64,000 nucleotides of DNA, from the NCBI RefSeq assembly GCF_900172275.1, contig NZ_FWFT01000001.1, forward strand, positions 124,001 through 188,000. Reading direction: 5' to 3'. This stretch comes from Pseudooctadecabacter jejudonensis. Lineage in GTDB: Bacteria > Pseudomonadota > Alphaproteobacteria > Rhodobacterales > Rhodobacteraceae. The translations under genes and the position numbers were made by a program. Of the stretch, positions 52,817-60,517 are shown one piece after another. The notes beneath the pieces are model-generated. The model did not search any database. It was given only the letters and a program-made list of their open reading frames with translations, and had not been told where the DNA came from. Numbering within the stretch: the first letter of the stretch is position 1; each line of letters starts with the position of its first letter.

Positions 52817-52852
52817 GCTGGCGGCCCCCGCAGCGCGCCTTATATTCAGCGC

Positions 52853-54904
52853 ATGATTACAGAAATCGGACATTTCGCGTTGATTCTTGCGGCGCTTGTA
52901 GGCGTCGCGCAGATGGTTATGCCCCTTGTGGGCGCGCATAGAGGGTGGCGGGGCTGGATGGCCATGGCAGACCCTGCGGCGACGGTGCAATTCTTGCTCG
53001 TCGCGGCAAGCTTTGCAGCCTTAACCTACGCCTTCGTTGTCTCGGACTTTTCGTTGAAACTGGTGGTGGCCAACAGCCATTCCGATAAGCCGATGCTGTA
53101 CAAAGTCACGGGCGTTTGGGGCAATCACGAAGGGTCCATGCTGCTGTGGCTGCTGATTTTGGTGCTGTTTGGCGCCTGTGCCAGCTGGTTTGGCGGCAAT
53201 TTGCCTGACAGCTTGCGGGCGCGGGTTCTTGGGGTGCAGGCCGCGGTCAGTGTCGCATTTTACGCGTTCATTCTCTTTACATCCAACCCGTTTGAACGCC
53301 TCGATTTTCCGCCCTTTGACGGGCGCGACCTGAACCCGCTTTTGCAAGACCCCGGCTTGGCGTTTCACCCACCGTTTTTATATTTGGGCTACGTCGGCCT
53401 TTCGATGTCGTTTTCTTTCGCCATCGCGGCCCTTCTGGAGGGGCGCGTGGACGCCGCATGGGGCCGCTGGGTGCGTCCGTGGACCTTGGCCGCGTGGCTG
53501 TTTTTGACCGTTGGCATCGCGCTGGGGTCCTGGTGGGCCTATTATGAACTTGGCTGGGGCGGCTTTTGGTTCTGGGATCCGGTCGAGAACGCGTCGTTCA
53601 TGCCATGGTTGCTGGCCGCGGCCCTGCTGCATTCGGCCATCGTCGTGGAAAAGCGCGAAAGCCTGAAGGCCTGGACAATCCTGCTGGCGATCCTTGCCTT
53701 TGGCTTTTCGCTTTTGGGGACATTCATCGTCCGCTCTGGTGTGCTGACATCGGTGCATGCCTTTGCCAATGATCCTGAACGGGGCATGTTTATCCTGATG
53801 ATCCTCGCCGTATTTACCGGTGGCGGTTTGCTGCTTTTTGCGCTGCGCGCGAGCGCGATGGAGGCGAAAGGCGTGTTTGGCAGCGTCAGTCGAGAGACGG
53901 CACTGGTTGCGAACAATGTTCTGTTGGCGGTGTCATCTTTCGTCGTGTTTGTCGGCACGATTTGGCCTTTGGTGATCGAACTGGCCTCGACCAATGCGCG
54001 CTGGACGTTTGGCAGCACGCAATTTGCCAATCCGTTTTACACTGTCGGGCTGTTTGACCGGCCCGAACAGGTGTCCGTTGGCCCGCCGTTTTTTGACGCG
54101 GCGTTTACGCCCTTCTTTGTTGCCTTGTCGCTGATCCTACCCATTGGCGCGGTGTTGGCGTGGAAGCGTGGATCTTTGGCGAAAGCTGTCAAACCTATGG
54201 TGCCGGTGGCGATTTTGGCGATTGCCTTGGGTGCGCTGGCGTTTGCCATGCAGACAGGGCGCAGCGCGCTTGGTCCTATCGGGGTGGTGCTTGGCGCGTG
54301 GGTCGTTGGGGGGGCCATGATGGATCTTTGGCTGCGCACTGGCCGCGGTGACATCCGGGGTCGTCTTGGCCGTTTGCGCCGTTTGCCGCGCGCTGATTGG
54401 GGAAAGGCCACAGCCCACGCAGGCATGGGGATCACGGTCTTCGCCGTTGCGGCCCTTTTGGCGTGGGAGGATGAGGACATCCGCGTGGCCAACGTGGGCG
54501 ACCGCTGGGACGTCGGCGTGCATGAGATCGAATTGGCAGGTGTGCGCGACGTACGGGGGCCTAATTTCATCGGCCAAGGGGCGGATATTATTGTCTATCG
54601 CAACGGACGTGAGGTCGGACATATCTTCCCTGAAAAACGGTTTTACCCTGTGGCGCAGATGCCGACCACGGAAGCCGGAATTCGGAACGGTGTAGTGCGC
54701 GATGTCTACGTCACACTCGGTGATCCGCAGGAGGGCGGCGGTTGGGCCGTTCGGACATATATCAAGCCCTTCGCCAACTGGATTTGGGGCGGGTCGATCC
54801 TGATGGCGATTGGCGGTGTCATTTCCCTGACGGACAGACGGTTGCGTGTCGCGGTAGGTGCGGCGAAGCCCAAACCCAAGACGCCAGCGGTGCCTGCGGA
54901 ATGA
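52853..54904 (+). CDS. ccmF: Cytochrome c-type biogenesis protein CcmF
   Basis: 683 residues; polytopic haem lyase subunit. The WWD domain is visible (WAYYELGWGGFWFWDPVENASFMPWL) and conserved periplasmic His lie around GVWGNHEGSMLLW and FLYLGYVGLSMSF. ATG at 52853, with only a weak ribosome site, 37 bp behind a strong terminator; it may rely on a promoter inside that gap or on read-through. Its TGA overlaps the ccmH start (ATGA). Confidence 0.95.
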   Translation: MITEIGHFALILAALVGVAQMVMPLVGAHRGWRGWMAMADPAATVQFLLVAASFAALTYAFVVSDFSLKLVVANSHSDKPMLYKVTGVWGNHEGSMLLWLLILVLFGACASWFGGNLPDSLRARVLGVQAAVSVAFYAFILFTSNPFERLDFPPFDGRDLNPLLQDPGLAFHPPFLYLGYVGLSMSFSFAIAALLEGRVDAAWGRWVRPWTLAAWLFLTVGIALGSWWAYYELGWGGFWFWDPVENASFMPWLLAAALLHSAIVVEKRESLKAWTILLAILAFGFSLLGTFIVRSGVLTSVHAFANDPERGMFILMILAVFTGGGLLLFALRASAMEAKGVFGSVSRETALVANNVLLAVSSFVVFVGTIWPLVIELASTNARWTFGSTQFANPFYTVGLFDRPEQVSVGPPFFDAAFTPFFVALSLILPIGAVLAWKRGSLAKAVKPMVPVAILAIALGALAFAMQTGRSALGPIGVVLGAWVVGGAMMDLWLRTGRGDIRGRLGRLRRLPRADWGKATAHAGMGITVFAVAALLAWEDEDIRVANVGDRWDVGVHEIELAGVRDVRGPNFIGQGADIIVYRNGREVGHIFPEKRFYPVAQMPTTEAGIRNGVVRDVYVTLGDPQEGGGWAVRTYIKPFANWIWGGSILMAIGGVISLTDRRLRVAVGAAKPKPKTPAVPAE

Positions 54905-55347
54905 AACGGGTCGCTCTTGCATTGTGCCTTTGGGTGGCGCCGGTCTGGGCTGTACAACCGGATGAAGTTTTAGACGATCCGCTGTTGGAAGAGCGCGCCC
55001 GCGCGTTGTCGGACGGTCTGCGCTGCCCGGTCTGCCGAAACGAAAGCATTGATGAAAGCAATGCGGGCATCAGCCGCGATCTGCGCATTTTGCTGCGCGA
55101 ACGCTTGGTGGCCGGAGACACGGACGCCGAGGCGCTGCAATTTCTTGTGGATCGATACGGCGATTACATCCTGCTGAACCCCAAGGTTGAGGGGGCGAAT
55201 ATCCTGTTGTGGCTGGCCGCGCCTTTGATGTTGATCCTCGCCGGTGGGGTGGCGTTTGTCACCGTCCGAGGGCGGTCGTCCGCGCCCGCACCTGAGCAGT
55301 TGAGCGAGGCTGAACAGCGCAAATTGGATGATATCCTGAAATCCTGA
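54901..55347 (+). CDS. ccmH: Cytochrome c-type biogenesis protein CcmH
   Basis: 148 residues: signal peptide (MKRVALALCLWVAPVWAV), the redox motif LRCPVC (Cys42, Cys45) and a membrane helix near 101-120 (ILLWLAAPLMLILAGGVAF). It reduces apocytochrome c for haem attachment with CcmF. The ATG overlaps the ccmF stop. No ccmI follows; a terminator lies just downstream. Confidence 0.95.
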   Translation: MKRVALALCLWVAPVWAVQPDEVLDDPLLEERARALSDGLRCPVCRNESIDESNAGISRDLRILLRERLVAGDTDAEALQFLVDRYGDYILLNPKVEGANILLWLAAPLMLILAGGVAFVTVRGRSSAPAPEQLSEAEQRKLDDILKS

Positions 55348-55352
55348 TGGGT

Positions 55353-55384
55353 CCTGCGTCAAATGACGGGACGTAGGGGGTTTT
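55353..55384 (+). terminator. Terminator after ccmH
   Basis: CCTGCGTC, loop, GACGTAGG (one G-U pair) followed by GGGTTTTC, six bases past the ccmH stop. Moderately strong rho-independent form. Confidence 0.6.
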
Positions 55385-55435
55385 CTAAACCGCTCCGTTC
55401 ACTAGGTTAGGGGCAACCAAGATAAAGGACGCCCC

Positions 55436-56212
55436 ATGGACTACGCCGCGATCACCTATGAAAACGTCAACAACGTGGCTACGATCACGCTGAACAGGCC
55501 TGAGTTGAAGAACGCGCTGAACGTCCAGATGCGTGCGGAAATTGTGCATGCCGTTCGGGCAGCGGAGCGCGATGCGCGCGTGCTGATTCTTGGCGGGGCA
55601 GGCGACGCCTTTTGTTCTGGTCAGGATTTGGGCGACAGCGGAAATGCCACCAATCTTGATCTGGAACGTACGTTGCGGGACGAATATGTGCCCATGCTGC
55701 GCGCCATTGCGGAATGCAAAATCCCGACGATATCGGCGGTTCATGGTGCGGCCGCCGGGGCCGGGGCCAACCTTGCGCTTTGTGCGGATGTGGTGATTGC
55801 CGCTGAGGAAGCCTATTTTATTCAAGCCTTTACGCGCATCGGCCTGATCCCGGATGCAGGTGGCACCTATTTTCTGCCACGCCAGATGGGTGCGGCCAAG
55901 GCCATGGGGGCTGCGCTGTTTGGCGACAAGATCACGGGTCGGCAGGCCGCGGATTGGGGAATGATTTTTGAGGCAGTGCCCCTTGTGGAGTTTGATCGCC
56001 ATGTGGCGAGCCGCGCGCTTCATCTGGCGCAGGGGCCCACGGCGGCCTATGCACGGATCAAACAGGCTTTGCGCGGATCGTTTGAAAACACATTGGATCA
56101 ACAGCTGGCGGTCGAGGCAAAACTGCAAGGCGAATGCGGCAAAACCCGTGATTTCCAAGAGGGCGTGATGGCCTTTCTTGAAAAGCGCCCCGCCCAGTAT
56201 GAGGGCCGATAA
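55436..56212 (+). CDS. Enoyl-CoA hydratase/isomerase family protein (PaaG-like)
   Basis: 258-residue crotonase. Oxyanion-hole segments AFCSGQDLGD and VHGAAAGAGANLALCADVV; the catalytic region has FTRIGLIPDAGGTYFLPR, where Asp rather than Glu fits the PaaG (1,2-epoxyphenylacetyl-CoA isomerase) group more than classical hydratases. No other phenylacetate genes are adjacent, so the substrate is uncertain. ATG at 55436 after its own short promoter region. Confidence 0.88.
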   Translation: MDYAAITYENVNNVATITLNRPELKNALNVQMRAEIVHAVRAAERDARVLILGGAGDAFCSGQDLGDSGNATNLDLERTLRDEYVPMLRAIAECKIPTISAVHGAAAGAGANLALCADVVIAAEEAYFIQAFTRIGLIPDAGGTYFLPRQMGAAKAMGAALFGDKITGRQAADWGMIFEAVPLVEFDRHVASRALHLAQGPTAAYARIKQALRGSFENTLDQQLAVEAKLQGECGKTRDFQEGVMAFLEKRPAQYEGR

Positions 56213-56300
56213 AGGCGCCATCCTGCGGTTCGTTCTTCCGCGATAAACCCCATGGTGCGGCAGATTGAAAGGGGCCGACGGCCCCACTGACTGTCGACCT

Positions 56301-56942
56301 TTAGGGGGCGGACCCGTCGATGATCTTGTCGGCAAACATGTGGTTCGTGTCGCGATGTTCCGCTTCATCCTGACGGATGACGACAACCACGTCACGCAGG
56401 CGCGCATCATCGGGCAGGTTCCAATAGGCCTTGGCGATTTGAGGCGCAGGGATGTTTTCGATATGGCCTGCGTCGATTTCAGCAAGATACTGGGTGTAGG
56501 ACGTCACGGCCTCTTCCTCAAGGTATCCGACCACGCGGTGGGCAATGCGCGGGGCAAACAGATACAGGAAGAAGTAAAAGTTATAGAAGATCAGCTGCAC
56601 AGCCATGATCAGGAACCGTTCAAACCGGCTTGGCTGGGCAATTTGGATGAACGTCATCAGGTGCATGCGCTCATTGTCCGCCTCATCGATCAGTTCCTTG
56701 ATCCACCCCTGATCATCACGGATGTGGCGCAACGCTTTCAGGTGCTGCAACAGACCGCCGACCATTCCGGGCACGGCCGCCACGGTTTCCAGCACGACGG
56801 CGCGATGTCCGTAGCGTTTGGCGAAGAATTTATCGGGAACGACGCGCATCAGCTTGACCAACCGGAACGCAAAACGGTCGCGCCAGTCTTGCGGGACATG
56901 GTGAACCGTTTCAAATGCGGTGGTTTCGACGTCGTGTTTCAT
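56301..56942 (-). CDS. Alternative oxidase (cyanide-insensitive ubiquinol oxidase)
   Basis: 213 residues with all di-iron ligand motifs of AOX: LETVAAVPGMVGG (Glu52), NERMHLMTF (Glu91, His94), LEEEAVTSYTQYL (Glu143 region) and DEAEHRDTNH (Glu194, His197). Two hydrophobic stretches (about 60-75 and 110-132) fit its interfacial membrane binding. It oxidises ubiquinol and reduces O2 to water without pumping protons, as in mitochondria. A palindrome (57051-57066) lies 110 bp upstream. ATG at 56942. Confidence 0.94.
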   Translation of the reverse strand: MKHDVETTAFETVHHVPQDWRDRFAFRLVKLMRVVPDKFFAKRYGHRAVVLETVAAVPGMVGGLLQHLKALRHIRDDQGWIKELIDEADNERMHLMTFIQIAQPSRFERFLIMAVQLIFYNFYFFLYLFAPRIAHRVVGYLEEEAVTSYTQYLAEIDAGHIENIPAPQIAKAYWNLPDDARLRDVVVVIRQDEAEHRDTNHMFADKIIDGSAP

Positions 56943-57050
56943 TTTGATCCCCTGTTTGGGCGCAGTGTCTTCATCGCCTTAATGAACAGATAAGAACGCG
57001 GCCCACCCCGCGTAAAGGTGCGACACCTGCGGCAAATTACCCGACCGGCA

Positions 57051-57066
57051 GCATACTTTTGTATGC
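57051..57066. promoter_or_regulatory. Perfect palindrome GCATAC-TTTT-GTATGC
   Basis: 6-bp arms with a 4-base spacer between the GNAT gene (stop 57079) and the alternative oxidase start (56942), both minus strand. It could be an operator for the oxidase or part of the GNAT transcript end; no T-run supports a terminator. Confidence 0.4.
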
Positions 57067-57078
57067 GATGTCAGGGGG

Positions 57079-57573
57079 TTAGGTGGGGCGATTCAATCTG
57101 AAATACACGCTGTCAGACCACAGGCCGTTGATACAGAACGTCCTTTCAGCGCGGTGCGTTTCGTGAAACCCCAGCGATGTCAGCAGCCCGCAGGACGCCG
57201 CATTCAACGGATCTGCATCGGCAAAAAGATGGTCGTGGTCGGTGACCTCCCACAGATAGGGAACGATCGCCTCCATGGCCTCGGTCAGGATGCTTTGCCG
57301 CCAGAATTGACGTTGCAACATAAAACCCACTTCGTTGCGGGCGTAATTGCCAGCATTGCCGATATAGTGTCCGTCCAATTCGATCTGGAAGTTGACCTGA
57401 GCCTTGGCCCAATGGGCGATGCGCCCGTCCAGAAGGGTTTGCGTCACGTCGGGTGTTTCATGGGGCGGGGTGGACCAATACCGCATGGCCTGAGGATCAG
57501 AATAGGCCGCGAACATGGCGTCCAGATCTTCGGCACGCGGTTCGCGCAGGATCAATCGTTCCGTTTTAAGCAT
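57079..57573 (-). CDS. GNAT family N-acetyltransferase (RimJ/RimL-like)
   Basis: 164 residues. The start LKTERLILREPRAEDLDAMFAAYSDPQAMRYWS is typical of RimJ/RimL-type acetyltransferases, with the acetyl-CoA region at VGFMLQRQFWRQSILTEAMEAIVPYLW and the usual C-terminal strand. Substrate unknown. The ATG at 57573 immediately follows the T-run of the gltA terminator, and the terminator's G6 arm is the only ribosome-site candidate, so expression depends on gltA read-through or on the hairpin. Confidence 0.85.
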   Translation of the reverse strand: MLKTERLILREPRAEDLDAMFAAYSDPQAMRYWSTPPHETPDVTQTLLDGRIAHWAKAQVNFQIELDGHYIGNAGNYARNEVGFMLQRQFWRQSILTEAMEAIVPYLWEVTDHDHLFADADPLNAASCGLLTSLGFHETHRAERTFCINGLWSDSVYFRLNRPT

Positions 57574-57574
57574 G

Positions 57575-57605
57575 AAAAAAGCCCCCCAAGAGATCTTGGA
57601 GGGCC
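57575..57605 (-). terminator. Terminator after gltA, abutting the GNAT start
   Basis: On the minus strand GGCCCTCCAAGATCTCTTGG then GGGGCTTTTTTC, 22 bp past the gltA stop; the next bases are the GNAT ATG. The 3' arm could double as a ribosome site. Confidence 0.85.
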
Positions 57606-57627
57606 TTTGGTGTCACGTCCAGCGTGA

Positions 57628-58920
57628 TTAGCGTTTTTCAATGTCCACATAGTCCCGAGCAGTCATGCCGCAATACAGCTGACGGGGGCGGCCAATTTTC
57701 AGTTGCGGATCATCCAGCTGTTCTTTCCACTGAGAAATCCAGCCCACGGTGCGCGCCAGCGCGAAGATCGGTGTGAACATGGAGGTCGGGAAGCCCATCG
57801 CCTCAAGAATGATGCCGGAATAGAAATCCACGTTCGGGAAGAGCTTCTTCTCAGCAAAGTATGGATCGGCCAAGGCCTGTTTTTCCAACTCCATCGCGAC
57901 TTGCAACAGTGGGTTGTCTTCGACGCCCAGCAATTCCAACACTTCGTCGGCGGATTGCTTCATGACCGTCGCGCGGGGGTCGTGGTTTTTGTAGACGCGG
58001 TGGCCAAAGCCCATCAGGCGGTAGCTGTCGTTCTTGTCCTTGGCGCGGGCGATAAACTCAGGAATGCGATCGGGCGTGCCGATTTCCTTCAGCATTTCCA
58101 GACAGGCCTGGTTCGCACCGCCGTGGGCTGGACCCCAAAGGCAGGCGATGCCAGCCGCGATACAGGCGAACGGATTGGCACCGGACGAGGACGCCAGACG
58201 CACGGTCGAGGTCGATGCATTCTGCTCGTGATCAGCGTGCAATGTGAAAATGCGGTCCATCGCGCGGGCGAGGATCGGGTTCACATTATAATCCTCAGCC
58301 GGAACGCTGAAGCACATGTTCAGGAAGTTCGACGCGTAATCCAGATCATTGCGCGGATATACGAAGGGCTGACCGACCGTGTATTTATAGGCCATGGCCG
58401 CAATTGTTGGCATCTTGGCGATCAGGCGGATCGTGGCAACCTCACGCTGGTGCGGGTCGTTGATGTCTGTCGAGTCGTGATAGAAGGCGGACATGGCGCC
58501 CACGACACCGGTCATAATCGCCATCGGGTGCGCGTCACGGCGGAACCCACGGAAGAAATTGACCATCTGTTCGTGGATCATCGTGTGATTGGTCACGAGG
58601 CTTTCGAATTTTTCCAATTCAGCGGAACTTGGCAGGTCGCCGTAAAGAAGGGCGTAACAGACCTCAAGATAGTGGCTGTCACCGGCCAGTTGTTCGATCG
58701 GGTAGCCACGGTGCAGCAATTCACCCTTGTCACCGTCGATGAAGGTGATGGTGCTGTCGCATGACGCGGTGGAGGTGAAGCCGGGATCGTAGGTAAACAC
58801 GCCCGCCTGACCATAAAGTTTGCGAATGTCGATGACATCAGGCCCCGCAGTAGGCGAATGGATCGGCAGTTCATAGGACGTGCCGTCGATGGTCAGCGTT
58901 GCGGTTTTCTGATCGGCCAT
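57628..58920 (-). CDS. gltA: Citrate synthase (type II)
   Basis: 430 residues, the size of hexameric Gram-negative citrate synthases. First TCA-cycle step, joining acetyl-CoA and oxaloacetate. Visible: [15 protein letters not shown] (catalytic His), [15 protein letters not shown] and the C-terminal arm [23 protein letters not shown] at 58920. The 93-bp gap upstream to gltX holds two GC-rich hairpins. Followed by a strong terminator. Confidence 0.97.
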   Translation of the reverse strand: MADQKTATLTIDGTSYELPIHSPTAGPDVIDIRKLYGQAGVFTYDPGFTSTASCDSTITFIDGDKGELLHRGYPIEQLAGDSHYLEVCYALLYGDLPSSAELEKFESLVTNHTMIHEQMVNFFRGFRRDAHPMAIMTGVVGAMSAFYHDSTDINDPHQREVATIRLIAKMPTIAAMAYKYTVGQPFVYPRNDLDYASNFLNMCFSVPAEDYNVNPILARAMDRIFTLHADHEQNASTSTVRLASSSGANPFACIAAGIACLWGPAHGGANQACLEMLKEIGTPDRIPEFIARAKDKNDSYRLMGFGHRVYKNHDPRATVMKQSADEVLELLGVEDNPLLQVAMELEKQALADPYFAEKKLFPNVDFYSGIILEAMGFPTSMFTPIFALARTVGWISQWKEQLDDPQLKIGRPRQLYCGMTARDYVDIEKR

Positions 58921-58939
58921 GTGTTTCCCTTTCTTGGCA

Positions 58940-58990
58940 GCGCGGGGGGCGGCCCCCGTGCGTCAGCGGTGGTTCGGCTGCACCACCGCT
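58940..58990 (-). promoter_or_regulatory. Two hairpins in the gltX-gltA gap
   Basis: First an imperfect stem GCGCGGGGG / CCCCCGTGC (58940-58962), then a perfect 9-bp stem AGCGGTGGT / ACCACCGCT with an 8-base loop (58965-58990). Neither has a T-run. They lie in the leader of gltA or the tail of gltX and may control gltA translation or mRNA stability. Confidence 0.5.
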
Positions 58991-59013
58991 AGCCTCAAAA
59001 GGTTAGCGATAGG

Positions 59014-60417
59014 TCAACCTGCGGCATCTTGGATGCGAGCGATGGATTCCTCGCGCCCAAGAACGAGCATCATGTCAAAGACCGAAGGGGACACCGCGCG
59101 CCCTGCAAGGGCCGCGCGCAGCGGGCCTGCCAGTTTGCCAAGTTTGGTGTCATGAGCCTCTGCGAGGGCGCTCACGATCCCCTGAAGGTCGTCTCGCGTC
59201 CAGCTAGCATCTTGCAACTGCGGCGTCAATTCTGCCAGTATACCTTTGTGTACACCATCCAGTGATTTCGCTGATTTCTCATCCGGAACGACAGGGCGCG
59301 ATGTCAGAACAAAGTGTGCCTTATCAAGGAGTTCCGGGAAGGTTTTAGAGCGTTCTTTCAGGCTTGGCATGGCCGTTAACAAACCGTCATTTTGTTGTGA
59401 AGTGAGCGCCGGCGCACCGGTTGCGGCCAAATAATCTGTCACTTCATGCAGCAGTGCAGCATCCTCGGCCACGGCGATGTGCTGACCACACAGGTTTTCG
59501 AGCTTTTTGGTGTCAAACCGTGCCGGCGACTTGCCGATGCCGCCCAGATCAAACCAGTCACGGGCCTGCGCATCCGTGAAGAATTCATCATCCCCATGGG
59601 ACCAGCCCAGACGGGTCAAGTAGTTGCGCATGCCCGCGGCGGGATAACCCATCGCCTGATATTCAGCCGCGCCCGTGGCGCCATGGCGTTTGGACAGTTT
59701 TTTGCCGTCTGGCCCGAAAATCAGCGGGATGTGTGCGAGAACAGGCTTTTCCCAGCCCATCGCGTCGTAGATCAGGTTTTGGCGGAAGGCATTGGCCAGA
59801 TGATCGTCGCCACGGATCACATGGGTGACGCCCATATCGTGGTCATCCACCACAACGGCCAGCATATAAACGGGGGATCCGTCAGACCGCAGCATCACCA
59901 TATCGTCAAGCTGGTCATTCTGATAGGTCACGTCCCCTTGAACCTCATCATGCAGCGTGGTCGACCCCTCGCGCGGGGCTTTGACGCGGATCACGAAAGG
60001 CCCGTCAGGATGGTCGGCCTCTGGCACGTCGCGCCAGGGGGAGCGGAAGAGGGTGGAGGATTTGTTGGCGCGGGCCTCTTCGCGGAAGGCCTCGATCTCC
60101 TCTTGGGTGGAGAAACATTTGTAAGCGGTGCCCTCGGCCAGCATCTGCAACGCCACCTCGGCGTGGCGGTCGGCATTGGCGGCTTGCGATGCAGGTTCGC
60201 CATCCCAATCCAGACCCAGCCAGGTCAGACCGTCCAGAATGGCCTGCCGGTTTTCCTCGGTTGAGCGGGCCTTGTCCGTATCTTCAATACGCAGCAGGAA
60301 TTTGCCGCCGTTGCCACGCGCATAAAGCCAGTTGAACAGCGCCGTGCGGGCGCCGCCGATGTGCAAAGCGCCCGTGGGAGAAGGGGCAAAGCGGGTGACG
60401 ACGGTACGGTCGGACAT
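59014..60417 (-). CDS. gltX: Glutamate--tRNA ligase
   Basis: 467-residue class I aminoacyl-tRNA synthetase. HIGH-type motif [21 protein letters not shown] (about 10-30) and KLSKRHGA (about 245) are clear. ATG at 60417. Many Rhodobacterales carry two gltX paralogues; from this window I cannot tell whether this one charges tRNA-Glu, tRNA-Gln or both. Divergent from comEC across 100 bp containing a CtrA-like site. Confidence 0.96.
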   Translation of the reverse strand: MSDRTVVTRFAPSPTGALHIGGARTALFNWLYARGNGGKFLLRIEDTDKARSTEENRQAILDGLTWLGLDWDGEPASQAANADRHAEVALQMLAEGTAYKCFSTQEEIEAFREEARANKSSTLFRSPWRDVPEADHPDGPFVIRVKAPREGSTTLHDEVQGDVTYQNDQLDDMVMLRSDGSPVYMLAVVVDDHDMGVTHVIRGDDHLANAFRQNLIYDAMGWEKPVLAHIPLIFGPDGKKLSKRHGATGAAEYQAMGYPAAGMRNYLTRLGWSHGDDEFFTDAQARDWFDLGGIGKSPARFDTKKLENLCGQHIAVAEDAALLHEVTDYLAATGAPALTSQQNDGLLTAMPSLKERSKTFPELLDKAHFVLTSRPVVPDEKSAKSLDGVHKGILAELTPQLQDASWTRDDLQGIVSALAEAHDTKLGKLAGPLRAALAGRAVSPSVFDMMLVLGREESIARIQDAAG

Positions 60418-60424
60418 GATGACA

Positions 60425-60441
60425 TTAACCTTTTGCTAACC
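60425..60441. promoter_or_regulatory. CtrA-like box between gltX and comEC
   Basis: TTAA-CCTTTTG-CTAACC matches the CtrA consensus TTAA-N7-TTAA(C) with one mismatch. It lies 77 bp before the comEC start. CtrA control of competence-type DNA uptake genes is known in Rhodobacter capsulatus, which makes the match plausible. Confidence 0.5.
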
Positions 60442-60517
60442 ACGAGGTGGGACAGTTGTCGCGGCCAATCGGCGCGCCTGCGCCGCAGATACATTTGCAG
60501 CTGTGGAAGGACAAGGG

